Below are positions 55,575 to 62,610 of a stretch of DNA of 64,000 nucleotides, in pieces. The notes beneath the pieces are model-generated. The model saw only the letters and a program-made list of their open reading frames with translations. It did no database searches and was not told the DNA's origin. The first letter of the stretch is position 1. Each line of letters starts with the position of its first letter. Source of the DNA: Salinicoccus sesuvii (GTDB lineage: Bacteria; Bacillota; Bacilli; Staphylococcales; Salinicoccaceae); contig NZ_JBHRWV010000001.1 in the NCBI RefSeq assembly GCF_042648145.1, forward strand, positions 372,001 through 436,000, given 5' to 3'. The translations under genes were made by a program, and so were the position numbers.

Positions 55575-56413
55575 TCATGCTGCGAGTAGATGACCTCGGT
55601 ATTGTACCGGGGTCATCCTTTTTAATCCCCACTGATATCTTTCATTATTATACTTATTGATATAATTGCCAACCGTATGCTTCAGTTCTTTAAAGGACTG
55701 GCACGCTTTATGGTCCACCATATCCTTAAAATGACCAAAGAAGGATTCCATGGGGGCATTATCCCAGCAGTTTCCCCGACGGGACATGGATTGGCGGAGA
55801 CCCAGTTGTTTGACTCTGTTCTGGAACTCGGGGTGGGTATAATGGACGCCCTGATCGGAATGTATCATTGCTTCCGGATGAAAGAACGCTACGGTTTCAT
55901 TCAGCTGTTTGAGGGTGCGATAGACGATATCCATCTTTAGAGAGCGGAGACGACATGGGTAATGATTTCTTTCGTTGTACTGTCTTTGACGCAGGAGAGA
56001 TATGCTTTTTGGCCGTTTCCATAGTAAATGTAAGTGATGTCGGTCAGATACACTTTGCCCGGTTCATTTTGATCGAATGTCCGGCCCAACAAATTCTTGC
56101 ATGTGCTGTGTGCCTTCGTCGCTTTCAACATATGTCTGTACGGTTTGGCCTGTCTGATTGTTACGGTTAAATGATATTTTTTCATCAATCGCCGGATCTT
56201 TTTGTGGTTCATGATGATGCCGTAATCATTCTCCAAAGACAGTTTGATCTGTAGTGCACCGACTTTTCCCTTTTCTGCATCAAAGATCTTTTCAATCAAT
56301 GCCGCATCCTTATTGTCAGTTTCCATTCTCATTTGCCTGCCTGCCTCTCCTTTTAACCACGCGTAATAGCCACTTCGGCTGACACCCGAGAGCTTGCATA
56401 GGTGGGATACCAT
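55575..56413 (-). pseudogene. IS3-family transposase OrfB, frameshifted
   Basis: DDE integrase with the first Asp in LTDITY, the second in HSDQGVHY and the Glu in MESFFG. An N-terminal part (56413-55937) ends early at VVSAL-stop, and the rest (55934-55575, starting MDIVYRTLK) continues in another frame. One base is missing around 55945, where related transposases read VVS-x-SLKMDIV. The frame also extends upstream of 56413 to the slippery site in orfA. Confidence 0.85.
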
Positions 56414-56472
56414 ATTTTTAAGTGGATGCTTGCGATGGAGTTGTTCAATCAGTTCATATACTTCAGACGGTT

Positions 56473-56901
56473 TTAGTCTCGTCTCTGATGCTTCGCCTGC
56501 CTTTCGCGTGTTTCGAGCTTTTTTAGGAATTCATTTTCTGCCTCTAAATATTTAATCCGCGCTTCTGCCCGCTTTAATTTTTCTGCTGCTGAGCGCGCCG
56601 TGTCGGATGGCCGTCCTGTGGCCCCTCTGCCCCGGAAATCATTTTCCAGTCCGACTTCACCATGCTTTTCATATGTTTTCCGCCACCGGCTGAGGGACCG
56701 GCCCGGCTGTTCTTTTCCGATAATCGCCAGGTCAAATCCATGGTCAATGAATATCCGCGCCGGTGTGCCCCCTGAAAGATAGGTTTGGACAGCCACCTTC
56801 TTAAATTCCGGATGATAAGTGATCGAGCGCTCTGAAACTCTGAGAATATTTGGATTCTTTTCTAACTGCTTCATTTCAAATGCTGAAAAATGCCGTGCCA
56901 T
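56473..56901 (-). CDS. IS3-family transposase OrfA
   Basis: 142 residues. It has two helix-turn-helix segments (SERSITYHPEFKKVAVQTYL and the GKEQPGRSLSRWRKTYE region) and ends in a leucine-zipper-like coiled coil (AEKLKRAEARIKYLEAENEFLKKL). It binds the IS ends and, fused to OrfB by frameshift, makes the transposase. Confidence 0.88.
   Translation of the reverse strand: MARHFSAFEMKQLEKNPNILRVSERSITYHPEFKKVAVQTYLSGGTPARIFIDHGFDLAIIGKEQPGRSLSRWRKTYEKHGEVGLENDFRGRGATGRPSDTARSAAEKLKRAEARIKYLEAENEFLKKLETRERQAKHQRRD
56518..56524 (-). other. -1 programmed frameshift site of the IS
   Basis: On the minus strand the heptamer A AAA AAG sits in the correct frame in orfA (codons CTA AAA AAG). A -1 slip leads into an open frame (AAA GCT CGA ...) that joins OrfB without a stop, as in other IS3 elements. 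Confidence 0.75.
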
Positions 56902-56960
56902 AAGCTACCTCCGTTCCAATACTTTGTTTCATTATAAACGAGATCATTGAGTGGGCACAG

Positions 56961-57009
56961 AAAAACCCGAATAATGGACGTTTTTTATTAACTGTCCATT
57001 ATTCGGGTT
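56961..57009 (-). terminator. hairpin terminator at the right end of the IS
   Basis: On the minus strand AACCCGAATAATGGAC and GTCCATTATTCGGGTT form a 16-bp perfect stem with a 14-base loop, followed by TTTTTCTG. It would stop transcripts entering from ars and so protect the transposase genes; here it also ends the ars operon. Confidence 0.75.
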
Positions 57010-57023
57010 ATAGTTCACCCTTC

Positions 57024-57443
57024 CTACTTGCCTTCATTTTTGAATTGGATGATTCTCTCTTCAATGGCGTCACGCACATCTGCAAATATGGCATGGATTT
57101 CCTCTTCGGAGCCCGTAGCTTTCGCAGGATCTTCAAAACCCCAGTGCATGCGGGTAACATGAGAAGGTGTCACGGGGCAGTTGTCATTGGCATCGCCGCA
57201 GAGGGTGATGACATAATCGGCACGAGCGAGCAGATCATTATCGATGATGTTCGATTCCTGATTGGTAATGTCAACGCCGACTTCTGCCATAATGTCTACG
57301 GCTTTTGGATTCAAACCGTGTGCTTCAATTCCAGCAGAATAGACTGCGTACTGCTCTCCCAAATGCTTGCTGCCGAAACCTTCTGCAATCTGACTTCTGC
57401 ATGAGTTTCCTGTACATAGAAAATAAATGATGGGTTTGGACAT
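57024..57443 (-). CDS. arsC: thioredoxin-coupled arsenate reductase
   Basis: 139 residues of the low-molecular-weight phosphatase fold. It has the Cys10 P-loop (CTGNSCRSQ) and the redox pair Cys82 and Cys89 in TLCGDANDNC, as in S. aureus pI258 ArsC. It reduces arsenate to arsenite for export by ArsB. Last gene of arsR-arsB-arsC; the IS lies 7 bp beyond its stop. Confidence 0.95.
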   Translation of the reverse strand: MSKPIIYFLCTGNSCRSQIAEGFGSKHLGEQYAVYSAGIEAHGLNPKAVDIMAEVGVDITNQESNIIDNDLLARADYVITLCGDANDNCPVTPSHVTRMHWGFEDPAKATGSEEEIHAIFADVRDAIEERIIQFKNEGK

Positions 57444-57459
57444 AATAATTCTCCTTTAG

Positions 57460-58764
57460 TTAAGAAATGATAAGTAGCCATACGTATAATCCTAAAAGTG
57501 TGATGAACAGAACAGGGATTGTCAGCATGATACCGATCTTGAAATAGTAGCCCCACGATATGTTGATGCCTTTCTTCTTTAATACATGGAGCCATAGCAA
57601 TGTGGCCAGTGAACCAATCGGTGTGATCTTCGGTCCGAGGTCCGACCCGATGACATTGGCATAGATGAGGCCTTCCTTGACAAGTCCTTCGGTACCGGAC
57701 TCGGCGATTGCAAGCGCATCGATCATCACGGTCGGCATGTTGTTCATGACAGAGGATAATATGGCGGCAGTGAAGCCCATTACCATAGTACCCACAAACA
57801 ACCCTTGTGTAGCAGCAGCACCAATGAATTGGCCAAGAACGCCTGTCAATCCGGCATTTTGAAGTCCGTATACGACGACATACATGCCGAGAGAAAAGAA
57901 GACGATATCCCACGGCGCTCCTTTGACGACTGACTTCACTGGTACAGCATCACTGTTTCTTGCCAACAATATGAAGAAGAGGGCAATGACACCGGCAATG
58001 GCGGAAACAGGCACACCGAGTGGCTCACTCAGGAAATATCCAACGAGTAGCAGGGCGAGTACCGGGAACGCCCATGAAAACATGCGAGTGTCTCGGATGG
58101 CTTGTGCTGGATGTTTTAACTTGGACAGATCATAATTCTGAGGCAGACTTTTTCTGAAGAATATGTAGAGTACAAGTATACTCGCCAGAATTGAGAACAG
58201 GTTCGGTACAACCATACGGGATGCATACTCAATGAACCCGATACCGAAAAAATCGGCAGATACGATGTTCACCAGATTACTGACGATAAATGGTAGCGAG
58301 GCGGTGTCTGCAATAAAGCCGCTTGCTATTATGAATGGCATGACCATCTTTTCAGTGAAATTCAGGTTTCTGACCATAGCGAGCACAATGGGTGTTAGGA
58401 TCAATGCAGCACCGTCATTTGCGAATAGGGCAGCAACAATGGCACCAAGCAGAATAATATAGATGAAAAGCTTCAGACCACTGCCTTTAGCAAAACGTGC
58501 CATATGGAGTGCGGACCACTCGAAGAATCCGATCTCATCTAGTACAAGCGAAATAAGTATAACAGCAACAAAGGTGAGTGTGGCATTCCAGACAATGCCC
58601 CATACAGTCGCCACATCAGCGAAACTGACAACCCCAAGGAGCAGCGCAACGACTGCACCGAGACTTGCCGACCAGCCGATGCCAAGACCCCGCGGCTGAC
58701 GGATGACGAGAAACAGGGTGATGAGAAACAAGATAACTGCGATAAAGGGCTGGACGCTCTCCAT
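57460..58764 (-). CDS. arsB: ArsB arsenite efflux transporter
   Basis: 434 residues, about twelve membrane helices. GIVWNATLTFVAVILISLVLDEIGFFEWSA and FANDGAALILTPIVLAM are ArsB signatures. It exports arsenite or antimonite by proton exchange. The ATG at 58764 overlaps the arsR stop (TGATG); an in-frame TTG nine bases upstream is less likely. Confidence 0.93.
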   Translation of the reverse strand: MESVQPFIAVILFLITLFLVIRQPRGLGIGWSASLGAVVALLLGVVSFADVATVWGIVWNATLTFVAVILISLVLDEIGFFEWSALHMARFAKGSGLKLFIYIILLGAIVAALFANDGAALILTPIVLAMVRNLNFTEKMVMPFIIASGFIADTASLPFIVSNLVNIVSADFFGIGFIEYASRMVVPNLFSILASILVLYIFFRKSLPQNYDLSKLKHPAQAIRDTRMFSWAFPVLALLLVGYFLSEPLGVPVSAIAGVIALFFILLARNSDAVPVKSVVKGAPWDIVFFSLGMYVVVYGLQNAGLTGVLGQFIGAAATQGLFVGTMVMGFTAAILSSVMNNMPTVMIDALAIAESGTEGLVKEGLIYANVIGSDLGPKITPIGSLATLLWLHVLKKKGINISWGYYFKIGIMLTIPVLFITLLGLYVWLLIIS

Positions 58765-59108
58765 CAGCAACAACTCCGACTGCTACATGATGCGAGCAAT
58801 GATGAGACGTGCGTTTCGATATCCGGCACGGTGGCGATAAGTCTCGGTAAAACTTCATAGAAGGGACTTTCTTCGTTCAATGAAAGGTACGTCCAGTAGC
58901 CTTCTTTTCTTTCCGTGATGAGACCTAGGGTCTTCAGCTTTTTCAGGTGCTGACTGACAGCCGGCTGGCTCATTTGAAAGCATTCTGTAAAGTCACAGAC
59001 ACAACACTCACGTCTGTTCATCATGGCGAGCATTGATAACCTGGATTGATCACCCATAATCTTAAAAATTTCAGCAGCCTGGCTGATATCTATTTCTTTT
59101 TTTTCCAT
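58764..59108 (-). CDS. arsR: ArsR-family arsenite-responsive repressor
   Basis: 114 residues with a winged helix-turn-helix (CQMSQPAVSQHLKKLKTLGL-like segment). The arsenite-sensing cysteines are in ECCVCDFTECF. The C-terminal tail has five further Cys in SCSSRSCC and nearby, which might add metal ligands. ATG at 59108 follows GAGGTG. It would repress the ars operon in the absence of arsenite. Confidence 0.92.
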   Translation of the reverse strand: MEKKEIDISQAAEIFKIMGDQSRLSMLAMMNRRECCVCDFTECFQMSQPAVSQHLKKLKTLGLITERKEGYWTYLSLNEESPFYEVLPRLIATVPDIETHVSSLLASCSSRSCC

Positions 59109-59279
59109 ACTACACCTCAACCATATAATCATTTTGTTATCAGACACTAAAAATTATATAAGGGTTTTATTATATGGTCAACAGGTGTTTATGGACCATC
59201 TGTATAGGTTAATAGGTAGTAGAAATAAAAATACATATCATCGGTAAGGTAGCGCATATAAAAATCTGGAGGTTTTATG
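59109..59279. other. divergent intergenic region (ars / ureohydrolase)
   Basis: AT-rich 170-bp stretch with an imperfect repeat ATATAA-GGGTTT-TATTATAT near 59155-59175, a possible ArsR operator, and ATGGTC / GACCAT arms further right. No clear -35/-10 pair for either gene could be fixed by eye. Confidence 0.3.
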
Positions 59280-60221
59280 ATGGAATCGAATATTTATGGT
59301 AATACGCCCCCTATGCTCGGAGCGAAAAATCTAACGGACGCCAACCAGTATGATACGGATGTGCTGATTTATGGTGTGCCTTGGGAAGGGGCATGTACTT
59401 GGGGAGACTACACAGGATGTGAGCTCGGTCCTAAGCAGATCAGACTTTCTTCAGCTAGATATAGTACATATCTTCCGGAACTCGACCACATCAACGTCGA
59501 AGAGCATTTAACACTTGGTGATGTCGGCGATGTCAGCGTCATACCGCATGACGTACCGGGAACAATGGACAGGATTGAATCCTTTGCAGAAAACTTATGG
59601 AAGAGTGGCAAATTCCTGGTCGGACTTGGCGGCGACCATGGCATTACTTATCCTGTAGTCAAAGGACTGGCGAATACAGGCAAGAAGGTCGGCATCATTC
59701 ACTTGGACTCCCACTACGACAATATGCCGCACTACGAAGGAGATGCGTTTGCTAGAAGTACGCCATTCATGCGCCTCTATGAGACAGAAGGTGTGCGCAA
59801 CGAAAGTCTGATTCACACTGGTATTAAAGGGCCACGAAATAAGCCTGAAACAGGGAAGTACGCACAAGAAGCTGGTGCCGTCACTTTAACCATCAACGAC
59901 ATCAAAGAAGCGTCGGATTTGAAGGCTTTTGCTAATGAAATCTACGATATGGCCGCAAAAGAAGTCGATGTGGTATATCTGACCATCTGCAGCGACGTGC
60001 TAGATTTTGCATTCAATCCTGGCGGTCCAGTGGATGGGAACGGCATCACTTCACACGAACTAGTTACAATGATTTACGAGTTTGGCAAGCGGGGTTTGTG
60101 CGGTATGGATTTTGTCGAGGTCTACCCGCAGCAGGATGCAAACCAGAATTCGGCGCACTTTGTTTCAACAGCAGTGCTCTACGTACTTGCGGGTCACGTT
60201 CATGGTGGCCATACAAAATAG
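59280..60221 (+). CDS. ureohydrolase (arginase/agmatinase/formimidoylglutamase) family protein
   Basis: 313 residues. Metal-site motifs: GGDHGIT (His120) and DSHYD (Asp143, His145, Asp147). The third motif, normally SxDxDVLDP, reads TICSDVLDF, so one metal ligand is Cys237 and Asp239 is kept. EVYPQQDANQNSA follows as in the family. Relatives hydrolyse guanidino or formimidoyl groups to urea or formamide. No hut or polyamine genes are near. ATG at 59280 has better spacing from GGAGG than the ATG at 59277. The next gene, a Nramp-fold transporter, starts 37 bp later. Confidence 0.85.
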   Translation: MESNIYGNTPPMLGAKNLTDANQYDTDVLIYGVPWEGACTWGDYTGCELGPKQIRLSSARYSTYLPELDHINVEEHLTLGDVGDVSVIPHDVPGTMDRIESFAENLWKSGKFLVGLGGDHGITYPVVKGLANTGKKVGIIHLDSHYDNMPHYEGDAFARSTPFMRLYETEGVRNESLIHTGIKGPRNKPETGKYAQEAGAVTLTINDIKEASDLKAFANEIYDMAAKEVDVVYLTICSDVLDFAFNPGGPVDGNGITSHELVTMIYEFGKRGLCGMDFVEVYPQQDANQNSAHFVSTAVLYVLAGHVHGGHTK

Positions 60222-60258
60222 GAATGGGGGACCTTCCTCCTAGACAGGGGTGCAGATA

Positions 60259-61479
60259 TTGAGTAGAAATAAACTGATTGAAAAATTGAAAATTATTGGG
60301 CCTGGTGCCATTATTACGGCGTCGTTCATCGGTCCGGGAACTGTCACTACAGCGACCCGAGCGGGGGCCGGTTTTGGCTTTGCGCTATTATGGACAATCA
60401 TTTTTGCTGTCATTGCATCAATCGTCTTGCAGGAAATGGTCGCAAGAATCGGCATAATTACCGGCGAAGGACTTGGGGAAAATATCCGCAACCTCTTCGA
60501 TAACGTGATAATGAAATTTGCATCAGTATGGTTGGTTATGATTGCAGTCTGTGTGGGGTGCGCAGCCTACATAAGTGGAGATTTACTTGGAACTTCACTC
60601 GGCGTGTCTTATCTATTTAATATTCCTGAGAACTATGTTGCACCGGTAATTGGTGTTGTCATCTTGCTACTTGGTCTTAGCGGGAGTTATAAAATCATTG
60701 AGAAAGTCATGATTTTCCTGATTGTAGTTATGAGCATCACCTTCATTACAACGATGTTTGTTTCAGCTTCCGATCTCGGCGCAGTTCTGCGCGGAGCGTT
60801 CATACCAGGAATTCCGAACGGTTCAATACTTACTGTTATTGCGATAATTGGTACGACTGTTGTCCCTTATAACTTCTTCATCCATGCGTCCACTGTCAGT
60901 GAAAAGTGGGATAGTGCGGATGGGTTGAAGGAATCACGGATCGATACCATTATAACCATTACCGTCGGCGGACTGATTACAGCAGCAATACTGATTACAG
61001 CAGGTGCTTTGATTCAAGGCACGGAAGTAACCAGTATTGTACAGCTTGCGGCACCGCTTGAACCCCTAATGGGAGACTTGGCGCCATTGTTCATCAGTAT
61101 TGGTCTATTCTCTGCCGGTTTGTCATCGGCCATTGCGTCACCGATGGGTGCAGCCGTCACCGTTAGTAGTTTCATGCGATGGAAAGGCGGATTCGATAAT
61201 AAGAATTACAAACTCGTTTTCTCGGGCATTATTATTCTCGGCATTATCACTTCGGCACTCGGCTTTGAACCTCTTGAGGTCTTACTATTCGCGCAGGCGC
61301 TTAATGGACTGATTCTGCCGATTATCGCGATACTTATTATGGTTCTGATCAACAAGAGAAGTACAATGGGCCAACATGTCAATCCACTATGGTTGAATAT
61401 CATTGGATGGCTTGTTGCAGCTGTTGTCTCCTTCCTCGGAATATACAGTCTAGTAGATGCGATTTCGACATTTTTATAA
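60259..61479 (+). CDS. divergent Nramp-fold transporter lacking the metal-binding motif
   Basis: 406 residues, eleven membrane helices. The pattern IGPGAIITASFIGPGTVTTAT aligns with Nramp helix 1 (GPGxxxAxxxxDPGNxAT), but Asp and Asn of DPGN are Gly25 and Thr28. In helix 6 the MPHN motif reads VPYN. These residues bind Mn/Fe in true Nramp proteins, so the cargo is probably different. TTG at 60259 has GGGGTG six bases upstream; the GTG at 60250 lies in that site. Likely cotranscribed with the ureohydrolase gene. Confidence 0.83.
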   Translation: MSRNKLIEKLKIIGPGAIITASFIGPGTVTTATRAGAGFGFALLWTIIFAVIASIVLQEMVARIGIITGEGLGENIRNLFDNVIMKFASVWLVMIAVCVGCAAYISGDLLGTSLGVSYLFNIPENYVAPVIGVVILLLGLSGSYKIIEKVMIFLIVVMSITFITTMFVSASDLGAVLRGAFIPGIPNGSILTVIAIIGTTVVPYNFFIHASTVSEKWDSADGLKESRIDTIITITVGGLITAAILITAGALIQGTEVTSIVQLAAPLEPLMGDLAPLFISIGLFSAGLSSAIASPMGAAVTVSSFMRWKGGFDNKNYKLVFSGIIILGIITSALGFEPLEVLLFAQALNGLILPIIAILIMVLINKRSTMGQHVNPLWLNIIGWLVAAVVSFLGIYSLVDAISTFL

Positions 61480-61545
61480 ATAACCTCTGTATATAAAGGG
61501 TTCAAACGAATATAATAAGATAAAAGCGAACGGGAGGACGAAGTG

Positions 61546-61962
61546 ATGAAGATCAGTGCACAATGGACAGGCGACATGACTTATAATTCCAAAGGAGATG
61601 TTTCCGGATACGAAGTGACGATGGATGCAAGCAGTGAGGCTGGGGGTCATGACAGTGGCCCGAGACCGATGGAAATGTTGCTTCATGGTGTAGCCGGGTG
61701 CATGGGTATCGATCTTAATGTCATTATGCGTCACAGCATGGATAAGATAGAAACCATAAAGATAGAAATTGATGGGGAACGTGCTGAAACAGAGCCGAAG
61801 AAATTTACGAAGATAGAAATCATCGTAAAAATCAGAGGTGATGTCAGTGAAAAGGTAGCACAGCGTGCAATCAAGCTGTCTGCTGATAAATACTGTTCTG
61901 CGATCAATTCTCTAAACGCGACAGTGGAAACGAAACTGGAGCTAAATGGTGAGATTAAATAA
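61546..61962 (+). CDS. OsmC-family protein
   Basis: 138 residues of the OsmC/Ohr fold (YhfA-like). The first Cys lies in HGVAGCMGID and the second in ADKYCSAIN; the pair could reduce peroxides by thiol chemistry. Glu/Arg partners are less clear. ATG at 61546 follows GGGAGG; the GTG three bases earlier is also possible. A perfect palindromic terminator follows. Confidence 0.88.
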   Translation: MKISAQWTGDMTYNSKGDVSGYEVTMDASSEAGGHDSGPRPMEMLLHGVAGCMGIDLNVIMRHSMDKIETIKIEIDGERAETEPKKFTKIEIIVKIRGDVSEKVAQRAIKLSADKYCSAINSLNATVETKLELNGEIK

Positions 61963-61969
61963 CACAAAT

Positions 61970-62001
61970 AAAGGCGACAGGCCAATTGGCCTGTCGCCTT
62001 T
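61970..62001. terminator. bidirectional terminator
   Basis: A perfect 32-bp palindrome, AAAGGCGACAGGCCAA / TTGGCCTGTCGCCTTT. It overlaps the stop codon of the opposing lipoprotein gene. Confidence 0.88.
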
Positions 62002-62608
62002 ATTCTTCGTAGAAGTCTGTGTCGGATAAGTCTTTATACTGAAGGACGATTTCAGTGATACGGTCTTGCTGGTCGTAGTTCATCATTACATACTGGCCAT
62101 TCTCAGGATCGCTGTCGTATAACATTCTGAAGTTTGAAACTTCGTCACTGCTTGGCCATCCGAAACGCTCTACAGCTTCCTGCTTAGTAAGATCTTCTGG
62201 AAAGATGATGATACCATCGACATTAAGTGCGCTAGTATCATCCACCTCGCCGGCTGACTGTGGGAAATTGAAACCAATATGATCATAGTGATAGTAAGTG
62301 CCATCTACAACACTCCCGGATCCTTCGGGTTCGCCGAGTGTTGCAACCATATAGTCGTAGCTTGAATGGACGGATATAGTTCTGTATTCATAGTTGCCTG
62401 AGAAGAAGTTTGAGAGAAATGCTCCACTTGTAATATCAATCGGCCTAACTTCAGGGAGTTCTTGCTCAGCCGTCTCTTCTTCCGCAACTGTTTCATCGGT
62501 CGTTTCTTCAGTTTCGACTTCGTCAGATTCGGTTCCTGTCTGGTCATCAGTACTCGTACAGGCAGTCATAAAGAACAGTGCTACGAGTAAAGGGATGAGT
62601 AGTTTCAT
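62000..62608 (-). CDS. lipoprotein, DUF4309-like
   Basis: 202 residues with a lipoprotein signal (lipid-attachment Cys in FMTACTS), a Thr/Glu-rich tether to about residue 50, then a domain with MVATLGEPEGSG and YYHYDHIGF, similar to the DUF4309 fold of Bacillus proteins such as YjgB. Function unknown. It starts two bases after the antiporter stop, so it is probably cotranscribed with it. Confidence 0.72.
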   Translation of the reverse strand: MKLLIPLLVALFFMTACTSTDDQTGTESDEVETEETTDETVAEEETAEQELPEVRPIDITSGAFLSNFFSGNYEYRTISVHSSYDYMVATLGEPEGSGSVVDGTYYHYDHIGFNFPQSAGEVDDTSALNVDGIIIFPEDLTKQEAVERFGWPSSDEVSNFRMLYDSDPENGQYVMMNYDQQDRITEIVLQYKDLSDTDFYEE

Positions 62609-62610
62609 GA

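Larger units (their letters stand above)
55537..57017 (-). mobile_element. IS3-family (IS150-like) insertion sequence
   Basis: 1481 bp, with ends beginning TGAACTGTAACCC (left) and TGAACTATAACCC (right, reversed). The inverted ends match imperfectly over about 40 bp (55537-55577 and 56977-57017), including GACAGTTAA and CGTC. A 3-bp target duplication CCC flanks it (55534-55536 and 57018-57020). Two leftward ORFs encode the helix-turn-helix OrfA and the DDE OrfB. OrfB carries a frameshift, so this copy probably cannot transpose by itself. Confidence 0.92.

Noticed and set aside
56414..56472. Separate small gene between IS orfA and orfB
   Set aside because: It is the orfB frame entered by -1 frameshifting; no independent start or ribosome site.
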